Shown piece after piece: positions 19,395 through 29,978 of a DNA stretch of 64,000 nucleotides. Origin of the DNA: Phytopythium helicoides (Eukaryota; Oomycota; Peronosporomycetes; Pythiales; Pythiaceae); contig JANFNE010000039.1 of NCBI GenBank assembly GCA_024867545.1, positions 124,001 to 188,000 on the forward strand. The letters run 5' to 3'. Position 1 is the stretch's first letter. Each line of letters starts with the position of its first letter. A model generated the notes under the pieces. That model was not told the origin of the DNA and did no database searches. It worked only from the letters and a program-made list of their open reading frames with translations. The position numbers and the translations under genes were made by a program.

Positions 19395-19768
19395 TGGGCA
19401 AGCCGTGATCTATCGTCAGTGCCTTGAACAATCGAAAATGCGCTGGCAATGGACAGATACACTCGAGTTGAGCTTCATTTGATTTATTTTTTCTCGTTCT
19501 CTTCACCGATCGTGACAACTGTGTGAGTTCAGTTGATCACTAAGCACTGCGCTACAGAATCTCCTTGATTTACGAGCTGATTGCGCACTTCAATTAGGAT
19601 AGAATGCGTGGTCTAGGTCGGGTTGATCCAAGCACGTGACCTCACGAGACTCGATACATGTCTACATGAGGTGTTGATCCCAGCAGATTGCGTTGCCTTG
19701 TTATCGGCCGGCGGGAATTTTGCATTTTGCCTGAGTCACTTCAGTGTACATCTGTCCGAAGATCCGTG

Positions 19769-20203
19769 ATGGCAGCGCTCTTTGCATCGTTCATGTTGCT
19801 AGCTGCGTGTCTGGCAGATGTCTTGGAAGCTGCCAAGTCGGCACAGCTCACTGTCCGCAATACACGTGGTGGTGAATACACGACATACTCTACCCTCGTC
19901 AGTCAGCGCTGCTACTCGTTTTCCTGTGTCGGCGAGATTGCATCATACCAACTATCGCAGCCGTTACCAAGGTTTACCAAGTTTGCAATCTACACGGATA
20001 ATGAGTGCAGCAAAGAACCCGTCGCTGTGTTTTCTGAGCTCAGAGCTTCAGGACTCGAGAAAATGTCGGTGTCAGCATTCATGATCCTTGAGTCTGCAAG
20101 GTACCCAACTCAGGGTATTGTGAATGCTTGTTGCGCTTTTGAGCGAGCGAGCGCATCGTCTGCAGCAACACGAAACAATGGTGACGTTCCAAGGTGCAGC
20201 TGA
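19769..20203 (+). CDS. family A secreted protein, inverted divergent copy A17
   Basis: 144 aa from the ATG at 19769 (signal peptide MAALFASFMLLAACLADVL). It is on the opposite strand to its neighbours. Core: LVSQRCYSFSC (Cys 1, 2), FTKFAIYTDNEC (Cys 3), VSAFMILESARYPTQG and IVNACC (Cys 4). It has lost the mid-domain Trp, the Gly after Cys 3 and the Arg of the TRG motif (here TQG). The tail has Ser/Ala repeats. Family membership is clear, but the divergence suggests relaxed or altered function. Confidence 0.75.
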   Translation: MAALFASFMLLAACLADVLEAAKSAQLTVRNTRGGEYTTYSTLVSQRCYSFSCVGEIASYQLSQPLPRFTKFAIYTDNECSKEPVAVFSELRASGLEKMSVSAFMILESARYPTQGIVNACCAFERASASSAATRNNGDVPRCS

Positions 20204-20312
20204 TTCGAGAGAAACGAATTCCGCTACAGTAGCAAGCTTTCAGATGTGTAGCTGTCAAACTGTATGGGATTGCTTGCAATATTGCTTTGTCCGCCATCGT
20301 TAGCTATATGCT

Positions 20313-22361
20313 CTACTGAGTTTCGCGTAGCCACTTGAACTGAAAACTGTAATCCACGCCTGTAAGGAGAAGATACATCACTATAGCATTAGTATATATC
20401 TATGAGAGAACCAAGAGAGCGAAACAAACGAACCGAAATGAATCAGTGATCCCTGAACGATGTATACCACCCAAAGAACGAGCTTGGACTGCACCATTTT
20501 CCACTGTGACTCGAGAACAAAAGCGAGTTGGAGAGTTGCTGATAATTTCAGTCGCTTTTTGAGTACAGCTTTAAGCACGACGAAACGAGACTAGCTCCAA
20601 GAAGCTGTAGAGGAGCACATTCCGAACGGTGCTATGTAGCTTTTCGTCGTCCATGATTGCGATTTGTGGGTAGTACACGTGGTTTGGTAGCCGTGACATA
20701 ATAAGAAGGTACACTGCTGTTGGCGATGGCAAAAATTAGTTTCCATGATAAATCACAGCACAATGAAGGATACTCACAATATACCGCTGGGATTATGACT
20801 TCGGTGTACTCGACCAAGATCGTGAACTCAGTCAGATGGAGAAGATCAAGAACTTTTTCGATATACTTGCGTTCCGCCATGGATAGAGGAGTCATGTTAG
20901 CTATCGCTCTGCTGCTCCGAGTCCAATCTGCAACGCTCGCACACGACGCAGCTGTCACTTTCCTTCCTCCATTTGATTTTTGCGCGTTGGGCATAATCAT
21001 GGCTGACATATCATGAGTCGGAGCCACCTTCGAATTGATGCAACTGACACTTCGCTGGAAAGTCAACTTTGCATGGCTGAGCATAGAACGTTGCGGAGAT
21101 AATGAAGGTTTTTCATTCGGACTTGAGCCGGTGATAAGGGTCCCAAGAGGTGGTTGATGCACTTCTGGATGACAATTTATAATTGTTCCAGAGTGAACCA
21201 GTAGCTCCATAACGCGCGTTACGACGTTCGCCTCAGTCCACAATGCAGTCTCCTTCCTGTCCACGCTCGGACGTTTGAAAGATCCAGGATTGGTTCTTCT
21301 CCTCGCCGACTTGTCCCTTTGCATCTCCTTCTCGATTGCATCGAGATCTCGAAGCAGCCGATTCGTGTCATACAGAGATATGCACGCGTGCAGAAAATCC
21401 GCAGCCATCAGCATGATTGTCGTCAGCAGTGAGGTCGCGCTCTGCATACAGAAGGCTGTGAACAGCGCGCTGAAAACCTCGACGTTGAAAATGACAACCT
21501 CTGGACGCATGTCTTCCATGTGTGTAAAGTATCGACTAATGGCGTTTTTGGCACCAATCTTGATCACGTGGAGCGCAAGCGAGAAGAGTGCTTGCTGTGT
21601 GCCCTCCAGCATCTGGAAAAAGTAGTTGTAGACGGGATACACAACCAGTAGCGACATCTGAATCGTAAACACTTTGAGGCAATTGATCACCATGGGCCAA
21701 CTCGACGGGTCTGCACGCAGCGTGCTTCCCCATTGTACCATGAGCGAGCCCACAGGAACGAGATCCATCCGGGTGTTCCGAGGACCATCATAAATGGCAT
21801 TGGAAACCCCACGAACAAACTCATCACCATCAGAACCGCTGTTCCACCGATGGATACAATCCACGTTATCAGGAACACTCGAGTTCGTGTCATTGGAAGC
21901 GTTGGGAGGGACTGGGAGAATTGAACCACAAACGAAATTGTAAAGAGCCAGGCTCCCACAAAAGCTCTGACCCAGAACATCCTGTTCTCGGCAATCCTTG
22001 CCCTGGGGGTCCAAGTGGAATTGAATCAGCGAGGATGATGGCTCCGAGGCATGGCAGTGGGGTCGCCACTAGTAGAGCTAACAATTCGGAGAGTTCGGGA
22101 AGAGTTACGATCACAATAGTCGCTGAATAAACATAGTCGGCGAATGGAATAGGTGCCATTGAGCTCCACTTGCAGGGCCTCCCACGTCCGCGTAAGAAAT
22201 CGAATGGTGTCTAATCGTTTGACCGTGAGACTGCTCATACTGTCGTGCAAAGGCAGGGCCTTGAAAGTTAACAACCCCTTTCGAAGTGGCACCCTGCATG
22301 AAGCGGTCTTCCCCGAAATAGCATTTTGAGTCAGTGTCCAATATGGGCTTATTCTTGCCAC
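20313..22361 (-). pseudogene. oomycete multi-pass membrane protein family, copy C1 (three frame breaks)
   Basis: Unrecognised family that I define from the copies in this window. Blocks in order: LQVELNGTYSIRRLCLFSDYC; ATPLPCLGAIILADSIPLGPP; MFWVRAFVGAWLFTISFVV; PMPFMMVLGTPGWISFL; VYPVYNYFFQMLEGTQQALF; HMEDMRPEVVIFNVEVFSALF; a long Ser/Lys-rich loop; YIEKVLDLLHLTEFTILVEY. After introns (one near 20790-20715, one near 20440-20360) it ends VDYSFQFKWLRETQ at 20313. About eight hydrophobic segments are present. Frame changes are needed near 22085, 21985 and 21752. Copy C5 has the extra base at the 21752 equivalent, so that change is a true difference between copies. Confidence 0.7.
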
Positions 22362-22541
22362 AGTATCTTTCTCGCAGTCTCACAAAGATGCCAACGAAAC
22401 TCGCACAGGAACAAAACAGAGTAATGCTTCAGCACTTGTTACTACATCAATCAAGTGGATACATGACCATCATTCACAAAACTAGTCGGCAAGATACTTT
22501 GCACATCAACGATTTCGTCTCGGCTCACTTCTCAATTTGCC

Positions 22542-23105
22542 ATGAAGGCGAAGATTGTGGCGTGCGAGTACTGCGGCAAGGCGTTCACGGCACGAGGGAT
22601 CTCACGTCACGAGAGCAAATGCTCGCAAACACGGTGCAGGGCCCGCAAGTTTACGCTCCCTGGCGTCGACGCCAATATTCTCTCGGTTGTCACCAGCTTT
22701 CTCAGCAACCAGTCGCTCGTCAAGATGCAGCTTGTCACCGGCGCGCGATTCCCGGGATCCAGTAGCAAAATCAGCGCGATCTGCTGTCCGTGCGAGAACG
22801 ATGAGCTTGCGATTGCGAACGGACTATGCCTCGCCTGCAACGTTGCCAAGAACCTCCAGTTCAAACAGACAGTCATTGCCACCAAGGCTCGGCGTCTGTA
22901 TGGCATCAAAGACATTGATGTGGTTCCGCACAGAATTGTGAACTTTGGCGGACATAAGTATTGCAAACTTTTTAAGCACAGCGATTTGCAGCAACACGCA
23001 GTCTCATGTTTCAAGACCAAGCGCGCGTGGCTCGAGATGCTGGCGAGGAAGGTGTATCATCGCCAAAGAGTGCTAGAAGCGATGCACCAAAAGGATGCAC
23101 AATAA
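22542..23105 (+). CDS. zinc-binding protein with C2HC finger and XPA-C-like segment
   Basis: 187 aa, intronless, no signal peptide, basic, probably nuclear. It opens with a finger CEYCGKAFTARGISRHESKC (C-x2-C-x11-H-x4-C). A second metal-site candidate is CCPCEN...CLACN around residues 80-100. A segment ATKARRLYGIKDIDVVPH follows, resembling the XPA C-terminal family (TEAKxxYxLxDxDL). The final third is Cys/His-rich (YCKLF, DLQQH, VSCF) and ends in a Lys/Arg-rich helix. It might bind DNA, but XPA itself has a different zinc module, so this is not the repair protein. It lies between the C1 gene and A18. Confidence 0.65.
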   Translation: MKAKIVACEYCGKAFTARGISRHESKCSQTRCRARKFTLPGVDANILSVVTSFLSNQSLVKMQLVTGARFPGSSSKISAICCPCENDELAIANGLCLACNVAKNLQFKQTVIATKARRLYGIKDIDVVPHRIVNFGGHKYCKLFKHSDLQQHAVSCFKTKRAWLEMLARKVYHRQRVLEAMHQKDAQ

Positions 23106-23657
23106 TTAGAGTCAATTTTCACCGAGCTCACCTAGCACATTCGTGCGGTGCGAGAAGGCAACTCAATCTGTTATCGTGACATATTGTGCACGGCCTAGGC
23201 GATGCTGAAAGAAGATCATACTCCTATTCAATAAGCTGCCCCAACCCACCTGTGCGTCAATGAAGTTTGTTTCCTGGCTCAAAGGCTCATTATTCGCCCA
23301 AGTGATATGTTCGATGGTTTGTGGTCAGCACAAAATTGTCGTGCAGTGAAGCGAAGCGTTTTCAGGAGGAGTCTTGGCAAGAGATCTCAGAATTACCAGG
23401 CGTAGTGAGCTCGCGCTCTTATTTATCATGTGACGAAGAAAGATGACTTCTTAGGAAGGCGCTAAGCTCTAGCTACTTTTCGCGTTTCCATTTCTCTGTT
23501 GTTTTCGTGGTAGTCATCAATGCGTGGTTTCTTTGAAATGGATGATGTTGTATTTGTGCTGTGCAGCAAACACATGTAAAGTTGACTACTGAAATATATG
23601 CATGAAGCTGATCGTATCCTCACACGAAGTGTTCGCTCAAGAAAGGAGCTCTACTTG
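23106..23657. other. intergenic
   Basis: AT-rich 3' flanks of the convergent zinc-finger gene and A18. No open frame or RNA gene recognised. Confidence 0.45.
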
Positions 23658-24077
23658 TTAGAGATAGATAGAACCGTTCATGGTGGTAAGTGGTGCCCGC
23701 TCTTGCCATTGGCACCAATCTACCACCCCGCGCGTGGCATACACGCCCGATTCTAGCATCATGATGGACTTGACGGGTTGCGCGAGGAATGCGATGGTTC
23801 CGTTCCTCCCATTCTTCTTTCCATACAGAGTCTGGCACTCGTCGTCAGTGTAGTATGCGAGCCATGAGTTCGTCTGCAGAAGGTTCCACCTCAACGAGTT
23901 GATCTTGGTGCTGAAGCACGCGATGGAGTAGCATCGCTGCGCTGGCCCGACGGAGAAGCGGTCGTAGACGACGTCGTCATGGTAGAAGACAATGTTTCCG
24001 GAGCATATCGCAAGTACCGAGCAGACCGCAACTGCAGCGATCCATCGGTAGCGAAGCGAGCCCCAGTGCGAGCTCAT
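23658..24077 (-). CDS. family A secreted protein, copy A18
   Basis: 139 aa from the ATG at 24077. The signal region is MSSHWGSLRYRWIAAVAVCS to about ICSG, slightly longer and more basic at its start than in other copies. Core: NIVFYHDDVV, GPAQRCYSIACFSTKINSLRW, LLQTNSWLAYYTDDECQ, PVKSIMMLESGVYATRG, VVDWCQW. All four cysteines are present, but the Gly after Cys 3 is missing. It is separated from the main array by the membrane and zinc-finger genes. Confidence 0.8.
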   Translation of the reverse strand: MSSHWGSLRYRWIAAVAVCSVLAICSGNIVFYHDDVVYDRFSVGPAQRCYSIACFSTKINSLRWNLLQTNSWLAYYTDDECQTLYGKKNGRNGTIAFLAQPVKSIMMLESGVYATRGVVDWCQWQERAPLTTMNGSIYL

Positions 24078-24477
24078 GTTGCTAGTGATGCGAAATGCAA
24101 AGTGGCGGTGACGTCTCAAAAGCCCGAAGCTTGGATCGCGGGAGCTGGCAGTCATCACCAATGTTGATTCCAGTCGCCAGTAAAGGAGCCGCATCGAGTC
24201 ATCCTGCTCGAGCAAGCTGACGGAATCTCACGCCTTCACCCTCCTCGCAGATCGCCCCAGAGTTGCCTTTTGATCTCTCCATTTGTATACCATACCCCCG
24301 TCAAGAGCTCTCCTCCACTACCGTTCTTCGCACAAGTCCGCGCGTGCCAACACCTCCGCGGCCACGTCGGATTCGTCAACTTGAACCAACGTCAGCCGTA
24401 CATGTAGGGGCGACCCCCCTCCCTCCTCGCCTCGCCTCGCCCTCCGTCACTCCGCGATCTTCCCCCCAGGCCGCCGC

Positions 24478-25495
24478 ATGCCTGTGGCCGATCGGCTGCT
24501 CCATCTCCAGCGCTCGATGGCTCCCACGACCTCCGCGCTGCGCCTTGCGCGCTCTCTGACTGCCACTCGGTCCCTTACGCGTGGATTTTCAACTTCTGGG
24601 TATGACATCAAGAAGGTCGGCATGGTCGGCCTGGGGCTCATGGGCCACGGCATCGCGCAGACGGCGGCGGCCGCGGGCTTCCAGGTGGTGGCGCTCGACA
24701 TGAGCGACAAGGCGCTGGGCGCAGGCATGAAGCGCATCGAGGACTCGCTCGGCAAAGGTGGCGGCGCGCGGCGTCAAGAAGGGAGCGCTCACGGAGGAGA
24801 CGGCCGCCGCGCAGGTGCAGGACACGCTGGCGCGCATCGCGCCGACCACGCGCACCGAGGACCTGGCCGACTGCGACCTCGTCATTGAGGCCATTGTCGA
24901 GAACGTGGACGTCAAGAAGGAGTTCTACGCCAACCTCGGCCGCCTGGCCAAGCCCTCGGCCATCCTCGCCTCCAACACGTCCTCGCTCGCCATCTCGGAC
25001 TTTGCCGGCGCCTCGGGACGCCCAGACAAGGTCGTCGGCATCCACTTCTTCAACCCCGTGCAGATCATGAAGCTCGTTGAGGTCGTGCGCACGGAGGAGA
25101 CCGACCCGGCCGTCTTTGAGGCCGCCAAGAAGTGGGTCTCGGCCATCGGCAAGCACCCTGTGTCCTGCAAGGACACGCCCGGATTCATCGTCAACCGCCT
25201 GCTCGTCCCCTACCTCTCGCAGGCCATCGCGCTCTACGAGCGCGGAGACGCCAGCAAGGAGGACATCGACGTGTCCATGCAGTTCGGCGCCAGCCACCCC
25301 ATGGGTCCGCTCACGCTCGCAGACTACGTCGGACTCGACACGACGCTCTTCATCCTCGAGGGATGGGTGCGCAAGTACCCGAACGAGCCCGCCTTCTTCG
25401 TGCCCGAGACGCTGCGCAAGATGGTTGCCGAGGGCAAGCTCGGCCGGAAAACCGGCGAGGGATTCTACAAGTGGGACGGCGACAAGCGCCTCTAA
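24478..25495 (+). CDS. HADH: 3-hydroxyacyl-CoA dehydrogenase, mitochondrial (one +1 indel)
   Basis: NAD-dependent beta-oxidation enzyme that oxidises L-3-hydroxyacyl-CoA in the matrix. A presequence (start at 24478, or the second ATG at 24517) includes ARSLTATRSLTRGFSTSG. The Rossmann motif is VGMVGLGLMGHGIAQ. Next come LVIEAIVENVDVKKE, SNTSSLAIS, the catalytic GIHFFNPVQIMKLVEVV with its His, and TPGFIVNRLLVPYL. The C-terminal domain has GASHPMGPLTLADYVGLD and GRKTGEGFYKW. The frame breaks once at 24754-24758 (aaagg), where one extra base separates IEDSLGK from VAARGVKKG. The remainder is intact to the stop at 25495. Confidence 0.93.
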
Positions 25496-25622
25496 GCCGC
25501 GCTTCCTTGGGCTAGCCATTGGAGCGATCTCTGTTGCTGTCCGCAATCCGTAAAACCATGATAACACGCGATCCAAATGCAATTGATCAGCATAACCAAG
25601 CGCTTTTTATTGACTCGATTGC

Positions 25623-27993
25623 CTACAGTCGAGAGACGGCCACACTGCTTGGCGCCGCGTCCGGGTACTGGTTCTCGAGCTCAATGTACCATGCAGCGAG
25701 CCACGCACGCTTCTCCAACTCGACGAGCTGCGAGAAACTCGTGAAGATGGTCTGCTTGACCTGTGCGCATACATTTCTACCGTGCCGCTGGTCATACCGC
25801 TGGCACTCGCTCACGAGCCGTTCGAGAGCCATCGCTGCCGCTGAAATGACGTCAAGAGGACTCATCTTGGTAATCTCGGCCATCAGCCCAACCAGGTACA
25901 GTCCGTCACTGCTTGCTTTACCAGCACCGGGTGACGTGTCAGCATCATTCTCGCTCTCAGATAAAAGTAGGTCTTGACTGCGCCGGATAAACTGCTTCAT
26001 CGTCCACAGAATCATCCGGGTCGCGGCTGTCCGTGAATCTTTGCCGTTGTTTGCAGCTCCCGAGTAGAAGAGTGCGCCAAAGACCGACCCACATACAGCT
26101 GCGACTGTTTGCTGGGTAACGTTGGTTGGGAACGCTGCGAGAGCTAGTTGCACGTAGTACGGAGCGATCGAGTAGACGGAGATGAACTGGCCGAGGTGGG
26201 TCAAGCAAACGCCGAGGAATCGGTGTGCAAAAGTATCGAGTGGCTCGTATGCGCTGTTGACACCCAGGAAAACTACTGCAACAGCATCGTCGCGCAGCTG
26301 AGGGTTGCTAGACTGAAGCAAAAGCGCACGAAGCTTCTTCTGGATCAGAAGGCCGACGGCGAGCACTTGGCAAGCACGCGCAATGTTCACTTCATCCGGA
26401 ATCGACGCGTCTTGCTTCGAAGTAGACCACAAATCATCGAGGCTGGCGGTTGTTGAATGAACCGATTGGAAAATGGAGCAAAACACAGCATCAGGCGCTG
26501 ACTCAATAGCCTGCTCGATCTGCTCGGTGACAACGTTCATCCGCTGATTCCGCTCGGGAGACTTCACAGCCTCACGAGCAAACTCGAGTCTTGTAAGCAA
26601 AGAAAACGAGCGAACGAGACTTTCGAACGGATGGCTCGAACGCCCTGCGCCGGTCTTACTCGTAGATAGCTCAACCGAGATAGTCGAGGTAATGTCGTAC
26701 AACTGCCCCAACAAGCTGAGAACCTTCTGAGTGGGAATCTCGGATGTGGTGCCACCAAGATTCTTCTTTTCGCGTGAAACATACGAGCTTAATACAGGAC
26801 GGAAGAGCTCTGAGGGCATTGATGATTGCAGCGCTGAAAGCAATCCAACGTGCTGTGCTCGAGTGCTGTGAAAGAAAGTCGTTGTCTCGGTGACGGCTTG
26901 TTCAACGATACGATACAGTAAGTCGACTACTTCTTCCGGGACTTGACCAGGAGACATCAGAAGAGTGCTCAAATCTTGTCGAAGGCGAAGAATAACTGAC
27001 TCGAGTCGCTGGTCATCAACAGCAATACGATGAGAGAGGAGCGGGAGCATTGCGACTCGGACACCAGCAAAGGCTTGCACAACGACGCTAGTCCACGAAG
27101 ACGCCACAGAATCAGGAGGAGAGTTCCACGACGCAGCGCCCAAGCCTGCAGCGACAACAGCAGCCGGTTCTTGAACATGAGGCAGCGGGTTCTGCAGCAA
27201 CTGCTTGATCACTTGGGTTCTTTTCCGCTCCAAAGCCAGCTCAACTCGAGTCTTTTCGTCGCGATCGGTTAGACAAAGCGAGGACACAACAAGTGCGATC
27301 ACTGCCGAGGCCACTGGATTGGACGCTTCTGTCGAGATCAGGTCCACAAGAAGATTTGACGGTACATGCAGCTCGGTTACAGCCCCGTGAATGTGTGCGC
27401 AAAGTGCTTGCTCAATGCTTGCGATGTAGACGACTTCATACCCCAACATGGCCCGCGCCATCCATGCCACAAACGCACGCAGCGACGCAGTAATTGCAGC
27501 ACCAGCTGCCTGTTCGTTCACTCCGGCCGTGCGCAGGCTTGTCAGTGGACGGAGCACTGCCACGGTCCACAGGTCGACGCTGAACTTGATCTGCAGCTCC
27601 TTGTTGCAGTGCAGTTCCGCGGTAGGAAATCCGATCGGCACTTTTGCCTTCCCTGCAGCTTCTTCCAGCCTCTTCACAACTGCCAGGCACCGTCCTTGCA
27701 TCTCCTCCGACAGCCGTGAAGATCCCTTCGCTCCCATCGCGCCGATCCCGCAGCCCAACTCCACCCACGCGAGCCAGAAAATGATCGGGACGCTCTCTCG
27801 CCTCCATCTCGCTGCAGCAGCTCCTCCCAGTGCTCAAACACCGCGACGGAGTCCTCGAGCAGCTTCCCGTCGACCTGTCGCTTCCATTGCGCAGCTCGCC
27901 GTGAACAGCAGCGTTGACGTCGCCAATCGCGCGCTCCAGCGCCTCCTGGCGCTCCAGGAGCGCGGAAATCGGCGCCAGCAGCTCGGTGGACAT
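25623..27993 (-). CDS. large alpha-helical protein of unknown function
   Basis: The open frame from the ATG at 27737 to the stop at 25623 encodes about 704 residues that look wholly helical (HEAT/ARM-like alternation of Leu-rich helices), with no membrane segment or enzyme motif. Recognisable local features are FAHRFLGVCLTHLG and IAPYYVQLALAAFP in the C-terminal third and an acidic Ser linker (SESENDADTSPG). An ATG at 27993 opens MSTELLAPISALLERQEALE, a coiled-coil-like start. It continues in a second frame (DGKLLEDSVAVFEHWEELLQ) and then a third (ESVPIIFWLAWVELGCGIG) into the main frame. Two shifts of -1 (or +2) would unite them. I considered a COG-complex subunit but the sequence does not support it. 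Confidence 0.65.
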
Positions 27994-28403
27994 CTGGGCG
28001 GCGTCCGCGAGGCGCTCGGGCGGCGTGCGGAGCTCTGGGCGGCGCGGCAGGCGGCGGCGCGGCGGCGGCTGGCAACTTGAGCTTGAGCTCCGACTGTCAA
28101 CGTCAAATAAACGTCAGAGGGTGGGAAATGGGGTTTTCGGCCAATGGGAGGGAAATTTATAGGCACATTTTGACCAATGAGAGATGTGGAACTAGATGCT
28201 GCATTTGTCGAACAGGAGAAGAAAAGCTCATGTCTACGAGCGAGCTGCATCCGACCAACGGTCGGATGCATCGAATCGATCAAGACCTCGACCTCATTCG
28301 GCAATTGGCGACGGCGAGGAAAGCAGCAGGTCTGGGTCCAGCAGCAGGTGACCGGTCTATCATCACCTAACTAACCACCAAGCAGCAGCAGTAGGGAATC
28401 GCG
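27994..28403. promoter_or_regulatory. divergent promoter region with two CCAAT boxes
   Basis: Between the minus-strand helical protein and the plus-strand microprotein. CCAAT occurs at 28141-28145 and 28174-28178, with a TATA-like ATTTATA at 28155-28161 between them. Near 28366-28376 CTAACTAAC looks like an intron branch point, followed by CAG repeats and a TAG. The microprotein may therefore have a 5' UTR intron ending just before 28395. These are motif matches only. Confidence 0.4.
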
Positions 28404-28496
28404 ATGGGTCTGTTCAAGAGCATCCGCAAGTTCTTCAAGCACATCGTCAAGTTCTTCAAGAAGCTCTTCCACAAGGCCAAGAAGATCGCCGACTAG
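28404..28496 (+). CDS. cationic amphipathic microprotein, 30 aa, putative N-myristoylation signal
   Basis: A complete 30-codon frame, ATG at 28404 to TAG at 28496, with an in-frame stop four codons upstream (28392-28394). It begins MGLFKSIRKFFKHIV and ends KKIAD. It has nine Lys, one Arg, two His and a single Asp. Hydrophobic residues fall on a strict 3-4 spacing (Leu3, Ile7, Phe10, Ile14, Phe17, Leu21, Ile28), with Phe4, Phe11, Val15, Phe18 and Phe22 beside them, so a helix would have one greasy and one basic face. Gly2 with Ser6 fits the myristoylation consensus. Almost every codon ends in G or C (TTC, AAG, ATC), as in highly expressed genes. It has no signal peptide. I know no homologue. 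Likely behaviour is membrane binding; antimicrobial-like action is only a guess. Confidence 0.7.
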   Translation: MGLFKSIRKFFKHIVKFFKKLFHKAKKIAD

Positions 28497-28789
28497 CGTC
28501 TGGAGAGTTTCAAAACGGCGAGTGGCAGCAAAGGAGACCACCTCCCGCAGCAGTTGACAACGCCAAGCAGCGCCTTCCAGTCGACAGCGCTCCCACACAA
28601 GATCCACCAAAGCAGCGAAAGCCGTCAAGTAGACAAATGTCATCCACCTCACGCCCGTAGCTGCCAACCAGTGGCTCTGCACTCAATCGAAAATGCACAT
28701 GGGTTCATAACTTCAAGATCCGCTTGACCAGCGACCATCACTCCTGCTCTCCATTCCCGTCGACGTCATCACCTCCCCCTCCGCCCCTC

Positions 28790-29875
28790 ATGGCGCCGCT
28801 GCCGGAGCCGCTGGCGGCGCTCGTGGCCGCGCTGCGCTCCCCCAGGCGCCGAGTTGTCGCGGCTGTCGTGGCGCTGGCGCTCGCTCGCGTCCTGGTGCAC
28901 CGCCGAGCGCGTCGGCGCGAGCAGCTGGCGCTCCACCGCGCGCTCTCGAGCCACGTGACGAGCAGCGCGGACCACCGCGTGGGCTCGGCAGCTCCAGTCG
29001 AAGAATGGCACGAGCTGTCGAGCGACGGCGCGCTGGCCCAGTCGCTCGTCTACTACCCAGCAGCCCCCAGTGACGTGATGGTGCTCGTGCTGCCCGGGAA
29101 CCCCGGCGTGCCGCACTTTTTGCTGCCGCTGGCGAGGGAGATCGTCGCCAGGACGGGCGGCAGGATGGAGGTGCGCTGCCTCGCGCAGACCGGCCACGTC
29201 TCGCCATGGAGGAACAACGGAAGGCTCTTCTCGCTGCAGGAGCAGGTGGACCACAAGCGCCGATACGTGGCCGCCAGGCTCAAGGAGAACCCCAAGCTGC
29301 GCCTCGTGCTCGTCGGACACTCGATCGGCAGCTACCTCTCCATGCAGGTCGCCAAGGAGTTCCCGGACGCCGTGGAGAAGATCGTGCTCATGCAGCCGGC
29401 CATGCAGCACATGGCCAAGACCCCCAAGGGACAGGAGATGCGCCACGTGTTCACGTTCCAACGCCAGGCGGTCGGCCTCGTCAAGGCCATCGAGTACGCG
29501 TTCCCAGTCATGGTGCGTCGCTGGCTCGTGAGACTCGCGATCGGCAGCGACGTCGAGCCGGTGCTCCACCACGCGTCGCTCTCGCTCGTGAGCTCCAGTG
29601 TGATGCGGAATGTGCTGCACATGGCGGTGCACGAGATGCAGGAGGTACACGCGGTCGACGAAGAGCTGCTCCGGAAGATGGAGCACAAGCTGCTCTTCGT
29701 CTACTCGGCCTTCGACGGCTGGGCCCCGCCCGAGTTCGTGCAAAAGTACCAGCTTTTGCTCCCGCACGCTCGCCACCGAGTCGTCTCCCAAGGCCACGCC
29801 TTCATGATGGAGCCCAACGGGACGCGCGACATGGCGGATCACATCGCCGCGTGGCTCGAGGACGTTCAGCAGTAA
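28790..29875 (+). CDS. LDAH: LDAH-like lipid-droplet-associated serine hydrolase
   Basis: 361 aa from the ATG at 28790, which has a good context; an in-frame ATG at 28724 would add 22 Ser/Pro-rich residues. A hydrophobic N-terminal segment (VVAAVVALALARVLV) could anchor it. The alpha/beta-hydrolase domain follows: VMVLVLPGNPGVPHFLLPLA, the family's oxyanion/PGNPG motif; TGHVSPW; FSLQEQVDHK; then LVLVGHSIGSYLS with the nucleophile Ser. KIVLMQPAMQHMAKTPKG corresponds to the LDAH FPTIERMSESPNG region. The acid Asp is in SAFDGWAPPEF and the catalytic His in SQGHAFM. The role is a hydrolase of lipid-droplet or sterol esters by family; the substrate is not settled. Confidence 0.85.
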   Translation: MAPLPEPLAALVAALRSPRRRVVAAVVALALARVLVHRRARRREQLALHRALSSHVTSSADHRVGSAAPVEEWHELSSDGALAQSLVYYPAAPSDVMVLVLPGNPGVPHFLLPLAREIVARTGGRMEVRCLAQTGHVSPWRNNGRLFSLQEQVDHKRRYVAARLKENPKLRLVLVGHSIGSYLSMQVAKEFPDAVEKIVLMQPAMQHMAKTPKGQEMRHVFTFQRQAVGLVKAIEYAFPVMVRRWLVRLAIGSDVEPVLHHASLSLVSSSVMRNVLHMAVHEMQEVHAVDEELLRKMEHKLLFVYSAFDGWAPPEFVQKYQLLLPHARHRVVSQGHAFMMEPNGTRDMADHIAAWLEDVQQ

Positions 29876-29978
29876 AGCGCAAGCTGCTCAAGACCCATTC
29901 TCTGCGTAGTTTTCGAGTCATCAAATGTACGGCATGCTGATTGAAGCAGACTTTGTTTACCGATCTTGAGGCTTTATC

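Noticed and set aside
22542..23105. XPA nucleotide-excision-repair protein
   Set aside because: Only the TKARRLYGIKDID segment resembles XPA. The XPA C4 zinc module and overall layout are absent.
3545..24758. Programmed +1 frameshifting as a general mechanism in mitochondrial-enzyme genes
   Set aside because: Sites share no slippery motif, lie mostly in homopolymers, and -1-type breaks also occur (44940, 27800-27900). Assembly indels explain them more simply.
25623..27993. Assignment as a conserved oligomeric Golgi subunit
   Set aside because: Length and helical content are suggestive, but no diagnostic segment could be matched, so it is left as unknown.
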